A stretch of 64,000 nucleotides of DNA from CAWIVH01 sp963839475 (lineage in GTDB: Bacteria; Acidobacteriota; UBA6911): assembly GCA_963839475.1 (NCBI GenBank), contig CAWIVH010000013.1:310001-374000 (forward strand). Reading direction: 5' to 3'. The notes beneath the pieces were generated by a model, which saw only the letters and a list, made by a program, of their open reading frames with translations, was not told the DNA's origin and did not search any database. A program made the position numbers and the translations under genes. Positions within the stretch are counted from its first letter, which is position 1; every line of letters begins with the position of its first letter. Below, in pieces: positions 28,601 through 37,342 of the stretch.

Positions 28601-28768
28601 CTCGAGCCCGGGGAAAGCCGCACGGTTCGTTTTGCGCTCGGCTGGGAGGACCTGGCCCTGCTCAATGCAAACCTGAAATGGGTTGTGGAACCCGGTGAAT
28701 TCCAAGTGATGATAGGCGCATCCTCCAAGGATATCCGGCTGCGGGGAACCTTCGAGATCCGCAACTGA
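25664..28768 (+). CDS. Polysaccharide deacetylase - GH3 glycosidase fusion
   Basis: Exported protein of 1034 residues: signal peptide (about 1-24), NodB-type polysaccharide deacetylase (about 35-275) and a complete GH3 glycosidase (about 290-1034). The deacetylase has SFDDARPS and GNHSINHP (Asp pair and HxxxH zinc site). The GH3 part has RIEDLLGRMTLEEKVGQLN, DPRLGRNQEGFSEDP, the C-terminal domain (VNGRPLATRWIAENIPALVEAW) and a fibronectin-III-like end (KNIGSRRGAEVVQLYL). Active-site deviations: the nucleophile motif is LSEGSG with Glu at about residue 573 instead of Asp, and the usual Lys-His pair is Cys-His (about 493-494). Likely acts on an acetylated glycan outside the cytoplasm. Confidence 0.88.
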   Translation: MSFWKSAQIALTAILTLSAFSIAQYSAPSPGGPLFAWPEGKRAALSLSFDDARPSQVDNGVPLFARTGAKVTFYVSPSRVPERLESWKKAIAAGHEIGNHSINHPCSGNFPWSRSKALEEYTLEQMRSELGGANQEVRKWLGVMPATFAYPCGQKFVGRGRTLKSYVPLVAEYFIAGRGWLDESPNDPLFCDLSQLLAIPMDNLDFSKLKPVLEQAAQRGQWVVLAGHDIGEGDQPQTVRTSMLEALCRYAMDPANGIWLDTVQSVASFVLQKRGALSSSTSLPYLDASRPPEQRIEDLLGRMTLEEKVGQLNMPCVYVNQLGRDIPTKLEACRKFTEGTFEPGIGPGGGFFTLANTILHKGPRQQAEYFNELQKIALEKTRLKIPLLQTEEGTHGLMCSGGTIFPEGLALGSTWNLELLEKIYATAAREARSVGIHQLFTLVVEPNRDPRLGRNQEGFSEDPYFCSRIAEAIVRGAQGKGIDADDKVVAGLCHYPGQSQPAGGLERGAMEISERRLREVFLPPWVSGIRKNGALGVMATYPAIDGVPVHASEKILTGILRHELGFDGLVLSEGSGITTLLYEGLAGDEAEAGALSLRAGVDVGISYEKAYMQDLVRSVREGKVPTEWVDRSVRRVLRQKIRLGLFERPYVDPAAAARLSHTDENSNLALNAAREGIVLLKNDKNILPLTRSVQNIAVIGPNADSPRNQLGDYTSRSILQKITTVLEGIRSKAGKGAKVSYVKGCEVTGTHWNEIDLAQKAARNSDVAIVVVGENEWNAPDKQGTDGEGYDSATLELTGLQEELVRAVHQTGTPTIVVLINGRPLATRWIAENIPALVEAWIPGERGGEAVADILFGDYSPGGRLSITIPRHAGQLPAYYNAPPSREYWVKKGWGKPYVDLDPQPLFEFGFGLSYTRFEYSNIKIEPPSDGGTARIAIQADVKNIGSRRGAEVVQLYLKDSVSSVTTPIKQLRGFEKVQLEPGESRTVRFALGWEDLALLNANLKWVVEPGEFQVMIGASSKDIRLRGTFEIRN

Positions 28769-28796
28769 ATCTCGATCCTCAGTGCCTGCCAAGGGC

Positions 28797-29189
28797 TCAA
28801 TGGTCTTTCTGTTTCAAGTCAATCTGAAGCAAATGAGCCAGGCAGCCGGCTCTGCAGTCCGAGGCGCCGAATCCCGGCACCGGCACGGAAACAAACGGCC
28901 GTCGAGCCATTTTCCTGGAAATGGAACATTCCTTCTTACCTGGCAATGGTTCTACGCAGATGAGCCGAACTGCGGGGTGTATGAGCAGCCGGTCAATGTG
29001 CCAGTGGATTTTCCCGGCTTTTTCCCGCGCGAGCCTGCGATGTCTCTCCACGCGCTTTTCAATGCCTCCCCGCGCGCTGCCGATATATACATAGAGCCCG
29101 GCAGGCAGATCCCTGGAACCAAGGGCGCCGAGGTCCAGCCGCACCTCCGTCAGGCACTCCAGATGGAGTAGGTACGCGCCCCCCTCCAT
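28797..29189 (-). CDS. DUF123 (GIY-YIG-like) protein
   Basis: Protein of 130 residues matching DUF123: AYLLHLECLTEVRLDLGALG, then LPAGLYVYIGSARGGIEKRVERHRR, HWHIDRLL, and the C-terminal VPGFGASDCRAGCLAHLL with conserved cysteines. The family is related to GIY-YIG nucleases and is found in many bacteria and archaea, with unknown function. Its ATG overlaps the stop of the preceding gene in TAATG, so translation is probably coupled to the spermidine-synthase-like gene. Convergent with the GH3 fusion, 28 bases apart. Confidence 0.85.
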   Translation of the reverse strand: MEGGAYLLHLECLTEVRLDLGALGSRDLPAGLYVYIGSARGGIEKRVERHRRLAREKAGKIHWHIDRLLIHPAVRLICVEPLPGKKECSISRKMARRPFVSVPVPGFGASDCRAGCLAHLLQIDLKQKDH

Positions 29190-31307
29190 TATTCCACCCT
29201 TTGACGCATCAAATGGAACAGGTTGCTGTAATCATCGGTCCAAAGTAGCGGCGACCGATCCTCTGCCGTCCATGGCCGTACTACTTTTCGCACTTCGGAG
29301 GCATGAATAAACTCCCGATTGGATGTAAGCAGGACCCAATCCGAAGCATCGATTCCCTGCTTCGAATTGCTCGGACTTGAAATCATGAGCGCCTGCATTC
29401 CATCTGACGAGTGGAGTTCGGCCAGGCTGCGCACAACCGGTGTCAGGTCAAAATAGCGGCTGCTGATATGGAGGGCCAGGATTCCGTCAGGCTTCAGGTG
29501 GGACCGATAGATTTCATAACATTCTCGTGTCAGAAGGTGGACGGGAATTGCGTCGCTGCTGAACGCATCGACCGCCAGGATGTCATAGTTCTGCAACTTG
29601 CCCTGATCCTTCTCGCGTTCCATCGAAATCCGCGCGTCTCCCAGTACGACATCTACCTTTGCCGGACAATCCCGCAGATAGGTGAAAAAGTTCTTGGCGA
29701 GCCGAAGGATCTCGGGATTGATTTCATAAAAGCGGATTGTATCCCCCGGCCGGCCATAGCTGGCGAGCGTGCCCGTGCCGAGTCCGACGATTCCGATCTT
29801 GAGGCTTCCCGGGTTGATCGGACTGCGGGTCCGAACGGGATGGTACCTCAACGCCATTCCTACTCCGCTGCCGGGGCCGAAATAGGAGGTTGGCCAGAAT
29901 CGGCGGTCGGGGAACTGGAACTGAAAGCCGTGCTCTATCCGGCCGTGCATCAGGGTGAACCTGTGCGAAAGCGGATCTCCGATCTCCAGATCGAGCACCC
30001 GCAGCACGCCGAAGAAGTTCCGGGTTCGGATCAGGCTGTCTTCCTGTGACTGGTCGATGTGTACTCCCAGCGCGACGATCAGTGCAGCCGCTCCAGCTGA
30101 AAGCGGAATCCATGCAAGGAGCGGGCTGCCCCGGTAGAGGCTGGATTCCCGGTCGAGGAAAAGAACTGCGAGGAACAATATTGCGACGGCCGCCAGACCG
30201 ATATGAAACTCCCAGTAGCCTTTGAACAATGCTGGGGCGATGAAAGTGACGAACGCACCTCCAAGCGCGCCGCCGGCAGCGATCATTCCGTAAAAAGCAG
30301 TCAGGTGGCGGTTGTCAGGCTTGAGCCGCGTTAGTTCTCCGTGGCATACCATGCAGGCGACAAACAAGGTGGCGGAGTAGGACACCAGCTGAAGCTTGAA
30401 ATAAATGAACACGCTGCCGAAAAGGGTATGACAGACCAGGATCAGGACTGCTGCCAGAGCAGGGCCGAAGACCATTCTCGAATACCAGCGCGGGCTGTGG
30501 AAACAAAGTATGAATGAAAGGAGGTAGAGCCCCAGCGGCAGGATCCAGAGCAAAGGCACTACGGCCACATCCAGGCAAAGCTGGTTTGTCGTCGCCAGGA
30601 GCATGACCGAGCTGCAGGCAGGAAGCAGAAGCCAAAGCAGCCGATTCAAGCGGGTCGGCGGATCCGAATCCGGGCTTTTATCCGGCTCCTCCGGTTCCAG
30701 CGCCATCGGATGTTGCTGACGTCGCATGAGAACGCCAAACCACGGCGCCGCAGGCCAGGCTGGCGGCCGCAAAAAAAGCATACCCCATGGACCATAATCC
30801 CGCTTGCCGGTGCAGCGGCAAAGCCGGCTCAATCAGGACCGGGTAGGCCACAATTGCCAGGAGTGAACCAAGATTGCTCAGAGAATAGAGCCGATAAGGG
30901 GAAGCCCCCGGCCGGGTCCGGCTAAACCAATGCTGCAAAAGCGGACTCGTCGCGCTCAGCGCCAGATAGGGCGCTCCGATTCCAAGCGTGAGCAGCCAAA
31001 GTATGCTCCACATCGGCATCGCGTCGCCTGCGGGCTTTCTGGATGCTGCTGGAAGGATGGGAAGCGCCGCCAACGACAATGCCAAAAAAACACCATGCAG
31101 GAGAGCCTGGCGCCGCACTTTGAGCCGGCTGGCCACGAAGTGGGCATAGGTGTAGCCCGCGAGGAGCAGGACCTGGAAAAAAAGCATACAGGTTGTCCAA
31201 ACTGCAGGGGTACCACCGAACCACGGCAGAATGTACTTGCCCAGCAGCGGCTGAACCAGGAAGAGCAGGAATGCGCTCGTGAATAGAGTGAGTCCGAAAA
31301 GATACAA
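29189..31307 (-). pseudogene. Membrane-spanning spermidine synthase-like protein, frameshifted
   Basis: Two overlapping frames on one strand together make a known architecture: an N-terminal MFS-like membrane region continued by more helices and a C-terminal SpeE-like methyltransferase/aminopropyltransferase domain. The first frame (31307-30678, TTG start) gives TLFTSAFLLFLVQPLLGKYILP and ends within the cytosolic linker. The second gives NQLCLDVAVVPLLWILPLG helices and then IGIVGLGTGTLASYGRPGD, FYEINPEIL and LAVDAFSSDAIPVHLLT. A one-base shift between about 30690 and 30735 joins them. There is no ribosome site before the second frame, so a frameshift is more likely than a split gene. Substrate of such proteins is unknown. 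Confidence 0.78.
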
Positions 31308-31396
31308 AGGCTGATCCTATCTGCAAATGCGGTTTGGCGGGCAGCTCAAATGATCCAGCCAAAGCATCCCGTCTATTTCCGCTGCCAGGCTCTAAC

Positions 31397-32392
31397 CTAA
31401 TTTTGGCGAAGGATGTCGTCGATCCCCGCGAGTTCCTCCCCCGTGAATTTCAGGTTGGCGATCGCAGCGACAAGCTCTTCGATCTGCGAAACCCGGCTGG
31501 CACCCACAACCGCTGAAGTCATTACAGGGTGAAGCAAGACCCATGCCACGGCCATCTGTGCCAGCGATTGCCCCCGGGCTGCGGCGATATTGCCCAATTT
31601 CCTTACCTTCGAAAGCTTGTCCGCGGTCACCTGATCCTGCCTCAAATAGCCATGAGCTTTGGCCGCCCTTGAATCCGCTGGTATGCCCGACAGATACCTG
31701 TCCGTCAAAAGCCCCTGGGCCAGGGGTGAAAAAGCGATGCAGCCGATCCCCTCTGCCTGCAGCAGGTCAAGAAGGCCTCCTTCCACGGTGCGGTTGAACA
31801 TGCTGTAGGAAGGCTGGTGGATGGTACAGGGAGTTCCCAGTTGCCGCAGGATGCGCTGGGCGCGGACCATCAGGCCGGGATCGTAGCGCGATACGCCGGC
31901 ATACAGCGCCTTCCCGCTGTGCACAATATGGTCCAAAGCCGCCATGGATTCCTCGAGGGGAGTTTCCGGGTCGGGCCTGTGGTGATAGAAAATATCGACA
32001 TACTCGAGGCCCAGACGCTTCAGGCTTTGGTCAAGACTGGCAACCAGGTATTTGCGAGAACCCCAGTCGCCGTAAGGACCGGGCCACATCGTGTACCCGG
32101 CCTTGGTTGAAATCAACATTTCGTCGCGATGTTTTCTCAGATCGTTCTGCAATACCCGGCCGAACGTTTCTTCCGCCGTGCCCGGCGGAGGTCCATAGTT
32201 GTTGGCGAGGTCGAAGTGGGTTATCCCCAGGTCAAAAGCGCGCAGTATCATTGCGCGCGAGCTTTCGTAAAGATCCACGCTGCCGAAATTGTGCCAAAGC
32301 CCCAGAGATACTGCGGGCAGCCTCAGCCCGCTGCGTCCGCAGCGGTTGTAACGCATATTCTCGTAGCGGGATCCTGATGGAGAGTGTGACAC
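31397..32392 (-). CDS. Aldo/keto reductase (YghZ/GPR-like)
   Basis: NADPH-dependent aldo/keto reductase of 331 residues. The catalytic Tyr/Asp region (HFDLANNYGPPPGTAEETFG), Lys in ISTKAGYTMWPGPYGDWGSRKYL and His in FYHHRPDPETPLEE are present; the wording is typical of the L-glyceraldehyde-3-phosphate reductase/YghZ subgroup. GTG at 32392 with AGGAGA upstream is the probable start. It reduces aldehydes such as methylglyoxal or L-glyceraldehyde-3-phosphate in relatives. Not related closely to the second reductase at 33.0 kb. Confidence 0.9.
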   Translation of the reverse strand: MSHSPSGSRYENMRYNRCGRSGLRLPAVSLGLWHNFGSVDLYESSRAMILRAFDLGITHFDLANNYGPPPGTAEETFGRVLQNDLRKHRDEMLISTKAGYTMWPGPYGDWGSRKYLVASLDQSLKRLGLEYVDIFYHHRPDPETPLEESMAALDHIVHSGKALYAGVSRYDPGLMVRAQRILRQLGTPCTIHQPSYSMFNRTVEGGLLDLLQAEGIGCIAFSPLAQGLLTDRYLSGIPADSRAAKAHGYLRQDQVTADKLSKVRKLGNIAAARGQSLAQMAVAWVLLHPVMTSAVVGASRVSQIEELVAAIANLKFTGEELAGIDDILRQN

Positions 32393-32433
32393 GGTTTTCT
32401 CCTGATTTCGGCTATGGCTGCAATAACTGCAAA

Positions 32434-32715
32434 TCAGTCTTCATGGCTGGAGTTTGCCATTGTTTCATGGGGCGGCTCCCCCGGAATCGTCTGATCGGTC
32501 TTTCTCTTTTCCGCTTTGACGATTTCCAGGGCTGCCTTTTTTTCAGGCTCCAGAAATCCCTGGAACTCCTGCAATCCGGTCCGCATGAGGGAGGGGCGTT
32601 TCGACTCGCGTTCGTATTCCTCGTCCGTAAACTTTTTCTTGCGAACGGATTGAATCAGTCCGGCGAACATGAGCAGCACCAGGGCAATTCCGGCCACCCA
32701 GATAACGGTGGTCAT
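32434..32715 (-). CDS. Small single-span membrane protein
   Basis: Protein of 93 residues. One N-terminal hydrophobic helix (VIWVAGIALVLLMFAGLI) is followed by a charged, Lys/Glu-rich cytosolic tail. GGAGG with good spacing precedes the ATG at 32715, which argues for a real gene. I do not recognise a family. It lies just upstream of the aldo/keto reductase on the same strand. Confidence 0.6.
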   Translation of the reverse strand: MTTVIWVAGIALVLLMFAGLIQSVRKKKFTDEEYERESKRPSLMRTGLQEFQGFLEPEKKAALEIVKAEKRKTDQTIPGEPPHETMANSSHED

Positions 32716-33011
32716 AGGGCCTCCGCCAAGGTTGGAAGATTAATCTGCAAGTCTCTGAAATGCAACTTTCCTGGATTTCCTTATCTCGGGACATATTGAT
32801 CGCAGCCTTTCAAAACTCGCCCCTGTTGCGGTATAACCATTTCAGCCTCCCGACGGGAGGGTCAGGGATTTATGAACTCGCCCAAAGGGGTGGCCGGAGT
32901 GCTGCCGGTCGGATTGCTGATTCTGGAAGGTGTGAGTCGAGTGTCCACTGTATCCGGCGCCCATTGTGCTCGTTGTTGAGTATTCTCAGATTTCAAAGCC
33001 TGGAGGGGATA

Positions 33012-33980
33012 ATGAACAGACGGGATTTCCTACTGAGTGCCGCATCCGCATCCGCGATGCTTCGATGTTTTCCGGCCGATCTCTCGGCCATGCAACGTGA
33101 AATGCCGGCAAGGGGGTTGGAAAAAAGGGCGCTGGGGAAGACCGGCGAAAAGCTCTCGATTATCGGATTCGGCGGGATCGTGGTTATGAATGCCACTACG
33201 GAACAGGCATCCGCAAGAGTCCGGGAAGCGATCCAGGCGGGCGTGAATTATTTCGATGTTGCCCCGAGTTACGGCAATGCTGAGGACATGCTGGGACCAG
33301 CCCTTGAACCCTATCGCAAGGGTGTTTTTCTGGCGTGCAAAACCCAGGAGCGGACCAAGGCCGGTGCGGAACGGGAACTGGAGAGTTCTCTGAAAAAGAT
33401 GCGCACCGATCATTTCGACCTTTATCAGCTCCACGCTGTGGCCAAGCCATCGGATGTGGAGATCATCCTGGGGCCTGGCGGCGCGCTCGAGGCTTTCGTG
33501 GCGGCCCGCAAAGCCGGGAAAGTGCGGTTTCTCGGTTTCTCCGCCCATTCCATCGAAGCGGCTTTGGCCCTGATCAAGGGATTCGATTTCGACACCATCC
33601 TCTACCCGGTCAATTTTGCCATATGGCATGCCGGCAATTTCGGTCCTCAGGTGCTCGAGGCGGCCAAAGAGAAGAAGATGGGCATCCTTGCGCTGAAATC
33701 GCTGGCCAAGCGCCCGTGGCCCGAGGCGCAGCGCAAAAGCCATCCACACCCCAAGTGCTGGTACGAGCCGATCGACAATCCCGACGAGGCATTGATGGCG
33801 CTGCGGTTTACGCTGTCTCATCCTGTTACGGCGGCCGTCCCTCCGGGAGACGAGGATATTTTCAAAATGGCGCTGGGCCTGGCACCCAAGTTCACGCCGC
33901 TGAGCAAAGAGGAAGCTGAATCGATCAAACAGAAAGCGTTGACCACGCCGCCTCTGTTCAAATACCCGATGGCCGGATGA
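33012..33980 (+). CDS. Aldo/keto reductase with Tat signal
   Basis: Exported oxidoreductase of 322 residues. The start is ATG 33012, with GGAGGGG directly upstream; a longer frame from 32760 has no such site. The N-terminus (MNRRDFLLSAASASAML) is a twin-arginine signal. The aldo/keto reductase core follows: FDVAPSYGNAEDML with the catalytic Asp/Tyr, LACKTQERTKAGAE with Lys and LYQLHAV with His. A later PVNFAIWHAGNFG segment is typical of the exported group common in Planctomycetota and Acidobacteriota. Substrate unknown. Confidence 0.88.
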   Translation: MNRRDFLLSAASASAMLRCFPADLSAMQREMPARGLEKRALGKTGEKLSIIGFGGIVVMNATTEQASARVREAIQAGVNYFDVAPSYGNAEDMLGPALEPYRKGVFLACKTQERTKAGAERELESSLKKMRTDHFDLYQLHAVAKPSDVEIILGPGGALEAFVAARKAGKVRFLGFSAHSIEAALALIKGFDFDTILYPVNFAIWHAGNFGPQVLEAAKEKKMGILALKSLAKRPWPEAQRKSHPHPKCWYEPIDNPDEALMALRFTLSHPVTAAVPPGDEDIFKMALGLAPKFTPLSKEEAESIKQKALTTPPLFKYPMAG

Positions 33981-34096
33981 AAGCCGCTGGCTTGAATGTC
34001 CTTGCGGTACAGTTTTTTCGTACGGGCCAGGCTGTTCCAAAGGGATCATGAGAATTGCAGGCAATCTCTTCACGCTGGCATGCACCTTAACGAAAT

Positions 34097-34255
34097 GGCG
34101 TGACCCGGAGGTGACGCCATGCCCTGGATCCCAAGGCGATGCGCGAAGACAGGGATTCTCAGCTCGAGAAGGCGGTCGAGGTCATCATGGAAATGTTCTC
34201 GAAAAATCCGGCTCCTTCCTGCAGCCGCCCGCCCTACCGGAATTATCACAACTGA
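34097..34255 (+). pseudogene. Relic of a tricorn/S41-type protease C-terminus
   Basis: Short decayed fragment in the 355-base gap. In one frame (34115-34255) it reads DPKAMREDRDSQLEKAVEVI followed by a Pro-rich SRPPYRNYHN and a stop. This matches the ending of tricorn-type S41 proteases, where 'DP..(5-8)..D.QLE.A...' is followed by 'NPP...RPPY'. Directly before it, another frame gives RDPEVTP, which would fit the preceding 'PD.EV' part, so a frameshift separates them. Nothing of the catalytic domain is present. A 90-codon open frame in a third phase here is not protein-like. Confidence 0.5.
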
Positions 34256-34335
34256 CCTTGAGGGAAATAATGATGCTGGGCAATGAGGGGATTCATCTGG
34301 CCGCTCTGCCCCTTATCTGATATTCGAGGATCATC

Positions 34336-35760
34336 ATGCCGAGCAACAGTTTTGATGTGATCGTTATTGGCGGTGGACCTGCAGGAGAACGCGCGGCGGT
34401 GCAGGCGGCACGATCGGGCAAACACGTGGCACTGATCGAGCAGGAAAATGTTGTCGGCGGGACCTGCGTTAACTGGGGCACGATTCCGAGCAAGACTTTA
34501 CGCGAGAGCGCGATCTTTGTCCGCGAGCTGACGACCCATAAAATCGAAGGGATACGATGCGACATCACCGACCGGATCACCATGTCGGACTTCATGCATC
34601 ACGAAAGGATCGTGGTACAGCGCGAATTGGAACTGATCAACCGGACCTTGGACCGATACGCCATCGAACTGTTCGAGGGGCGCGGAAGATTCTTCGACCC
34701 GCGCACCGTTTGCGTGGTTGGGAAGGACGGTCGGGAGAGGCTCCGGCTGCAGGGTGAGGTCATCATCATCGCAACCGGATCGACTCCCAATCATCCGGTG
34801 GATGTGCCTTTCAATGATGAAACGATCCTTGACAGCAGCACCATCCTGCGCCTGACAAGGGTCCCGGAATCGATGATCATACTCGGTGCCGGTGTCATCG
34901 GTGTGGAATACGCGTCCATTTTTTCCGCTCTCGGAATCCAGGTCACCCTGGTGGATACCCGGGATCAACTGTTGCCTTACCTCGATCGGGAAATAACGGG
35001 CCTGCTCAAGCGCAGCCTGAAAAAGCTCGGGATTGTGCTTGTGCAGTCGGACCGTCACAAACGGATCGTATTCCTGCCCGGCGAAAAGCCAATGGTTCGT
35101 TGCGAAACTCAATCCGGGAATGTGCTCGAAGCGGAGGTGCTGCTCTATTGTGTGGGCCGGGACGGCAACACGCACAACCTGGCGCTGGAGTCTATCGGTA
35201 TTATCCCCAACTCCCGCGGACTGCTGGAGGTCAACGAGTTCTACCAGACATCGCATTCTCATATTTACGCGGTAGGGGATGTTATCGGTTACCCGGCGCT
35301 GGCAAGTACCTCTGCCGAACAGGGAAGGCAGGCTGTCCGCCACGCCTTGAACATCCCCGGGCCGCGGGGGAGAACCGAGGCGCTGCCTTTTGCCATTTAC
35401 ACGATTCCGGAGATCAGCTTTATTGGGCGGTCCGAAGAAGAACTGAAGAAGCAGGGCGTGGACTACGTGGCGGGCCGCGGCCGTTATGAGATGAATCCCA
35501 GGGGGCAGATCCTGGGAGACACCGACGGGATGCTCAAATTGCTGTTCGAGACGGGGTCATTGAAGCTGCTGGGGGTTCACATCATTGGGACAGGGGCCAG
35601 CGAGCTGGTCCACATCGGACAGGCCTATCTGAGGAGCCAATCCGACGCTCTGCTGATGGCGGAGACTTTATATAACTACCCCACGCTTTCCGATTTGTAC
35701 CGTCATGCGGCTTTTGAAGGGATTGCCGCGAGCAACCGCAAGAAGGCGGGTTTGCCTTAG
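34336..35760 (+). CDS. sthA: Soluble pyridine nucleotide transhydrogenase
   Basis: FAD-dependent oxidoreductase of 474 residues resembling dihydrolipoamide dehydrogenase. The FAD motif VIVIGGGPAGERAAVQAA, the NAD(P) motif MIILGAGVIGVEYASIF and IYAVGDVIGYPALASTS are present. The redox motif region reads GGTCVNWGTIPSKTLRES: only one cysteine is present, whereas disulfide reductases have CxxxxC. The WGTIPSK variant without the second cysteine is the mark of SthA (Si-specific NAD(P)+ transhydrogenase). It balances NADPH and NADH in the cytoplasm. GAGGAT precedes the ATG. Monocistronic. Confidence 0.88.
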   Translation: MPSNSFDVIVIGGGPAGERAAVQAARSGKHVALIEQENVVGGTCVNWGTIPSKTLRESAIFVRELTTHKIEGIRCDITDRITMSDFMHHERIVVQRELELINRTLDRYAIELFEGRGRFFDPRTVCVVGKDGRERLRLQGEVIIIATGSTPNHPVDVPFNDETILDSSTILRLTRVPESMIILGAGVIGVEYASIFSALGIQVTLVDTRDQLLPYLDREITGLLKRSLKKLGIVLVQSDRHKRIVFLPGEKPMVRCETQSGNVLEAEVLLYCVGRDGNTHNLALESIGIIPNSRGLLEVNEFYQTSHSHIYAVGDVIGYPALASTSAEQGRQAVRHALNIPGPRGRTEALPFAIYTIPEISFIGRSEEELKKQGVDYVAGRGRYEMNPRGQILGDTDGMLKLLFETGSLKLLGVHIIGTGASELVHIGQAYLRSQSDALLMAETLYNYPTLSDLYRHAAFEGIAASNRKKAGLP

Positions 35761-36009
35761 CGCGGTTGAGTGGAGCGAAATCGTCGCGCGCCAGGGTAGA
35801 CTGGCGGTAAATCCTCCGTATCCGATTTTCATCCTCGAGGGCGAAATACTCATTGGGGCTTATACATTGACCCGAATATGGATCCGGCGACTCAGATGAA
35901 ACACGGCCCGCGGACACCCCGGGCGCGGACCTCGATTGGCATCGCGGCTCGTCTTTGCTTCCACAAATCGATCAAGATGGACAGGAGCATTTGAGAGAAT
36001 ATGCCGCAA

Positions 36010-36933
36010 TCAGGGTAGGTGCTGAGGGGGAGGGGCAGGCTTTACCTCCGGCACCTTCATGATCTTTTCTATCTGCAGCGGCTCTTCAAACGAGACTTTG
36101 GTTTCGACCTGCGCATGCTTGAATCCGTTGTTACTCAAGGCTATGGCGATCTTCCGTTTATAAAAAAAGACCGCCCGAACTTCAAACTCGGCGCCATAAC
36201 TGACGGGGAACCACAATCCTTCATCGAATTTTTCATAGGTGAGCTTGAATCCAAGCCCCTTCAGATTCGTGCCCAGGAGTGTTTTGACGACAACGGGCAA
36301 TCCTCGGGCAAGGCGGGTACTGATAAAGACCGGCTGGTAATCCTTCGTGTCGACCAGAATCTCGCCTGCCCAGGGTGTTCCGTCGTCTTCGGACCAGTTG
36401 TTGATCCGCGGCTGGAAGGTGATCTTGTGGACGTTTTTCCCGCGATAATCCTCGGTGCCCCAGAGGGAAAAGGCTTACTTGCTCTGCTGCCGGGTTGTCA
36501 GCGGAAAGAGTTCGGCGGCAATTCCGTCGCGTGATTCCTTTTCGTTCGCCAGGTCGTTGGCGAGATCGTCAATCAACTCGCCGTCAATATCGAGATCCTG
36601 GTAGTTGTAGCCTGGTTCCTTGTACTCGATCAGCTTGCCGTCTTTCTCATATTTGCCCAGGAAGTGTGTCAGGGTTTTCTGGCTCCCCTTGGAGGTGGGC
36701 GTGACGGTGTACTCGCGGCTTTCTTCTCGGGCGATTTTCCCGTTCCCTCGCTTGAAACGAAGCAGCAGGTCCTGGTGGTAAACGAAGGCCGTTCGCATTT
36801 CCTGAGACCGGTCCTGGTTTTCAGCAACCTTCGCCATTATCTGTTCGACCATCTCCTTCTCCTGGGCGAAAGAGGCCGGACCGGATATCAAGGCGAGTCC
36901 CGCCAGAAGAGTCACTGAGCTTCTCCGAATCAC
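36010..36933 (-). pseudogene. Secreted protein of unknown family, interrupted by an in-frame TAA
   Basis: A continuous frame of 308 codons from GTG 36933 (GGAGG six bases upstream) to 36010, broken only by a TAA at 36475-36477. The first part has a signal peptide (SSVTLLAGLALISGPASFAQ) and reads FVYHQDLLLRFKRGNGKIAREE; directly after the stop the same frame continues AFSLWGTEDYRGKNVHKITF and WAGEILVDTKDYQPVF, clearly the same protein. The stop stands where a Tyr codon would fit (QQSK-stop-AFSLWG). No other lesion is seen, so this is a fresh nonsense mutation or an error. Family not recognised; the pattern resembles Acidobacteriota secreted beta-proteins with 'LVDTKDYQPV' strands. Confidence 0.7.
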
Positions 36934-37342
36934 TCTGATCCTCCCCGGAATGAGTTCTTTTGCTGTAAACGAGAGATCGCGGCACTTGGTTCACTTATAG
37001 AGAGGAAAACCTGCAGATATGATCGGTGGCCATGCGAAACCCGTTCACGCTGATCTGGAGAATTTTGGAGAGGCTGAAAGATTGACCTTCCTACCTCGAA
37101 TATAAACCAGATGAACCCGGGGACCTGGCAAGCGCAGGCTACTATTGGCCATAGCTACATTCCCCGAGAAAATCCGAAATAGCCTCGGTATCCTGTGGAG
37201 CCGCCCAGTTCGAGTAAAGTCCACATGCCGGGAGCATGAAGTTCAGGAACCTAAAAATCCAATGAAATCAATTGGGATGAGTTTTCGCGGAGCATGGGAC
37301 CATCCATTTGACCGGCCCACCCTTGCAAGAGGCATGCGATTT
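36934..37342. other. Intergenic region without recognised gene
   Basis: No gene-like frame supported. A plus-strand open frame (37145-37633) is the antisense shadow of the pseudogene end at 37343 and shows no family pattern. Confidence 0.5.
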
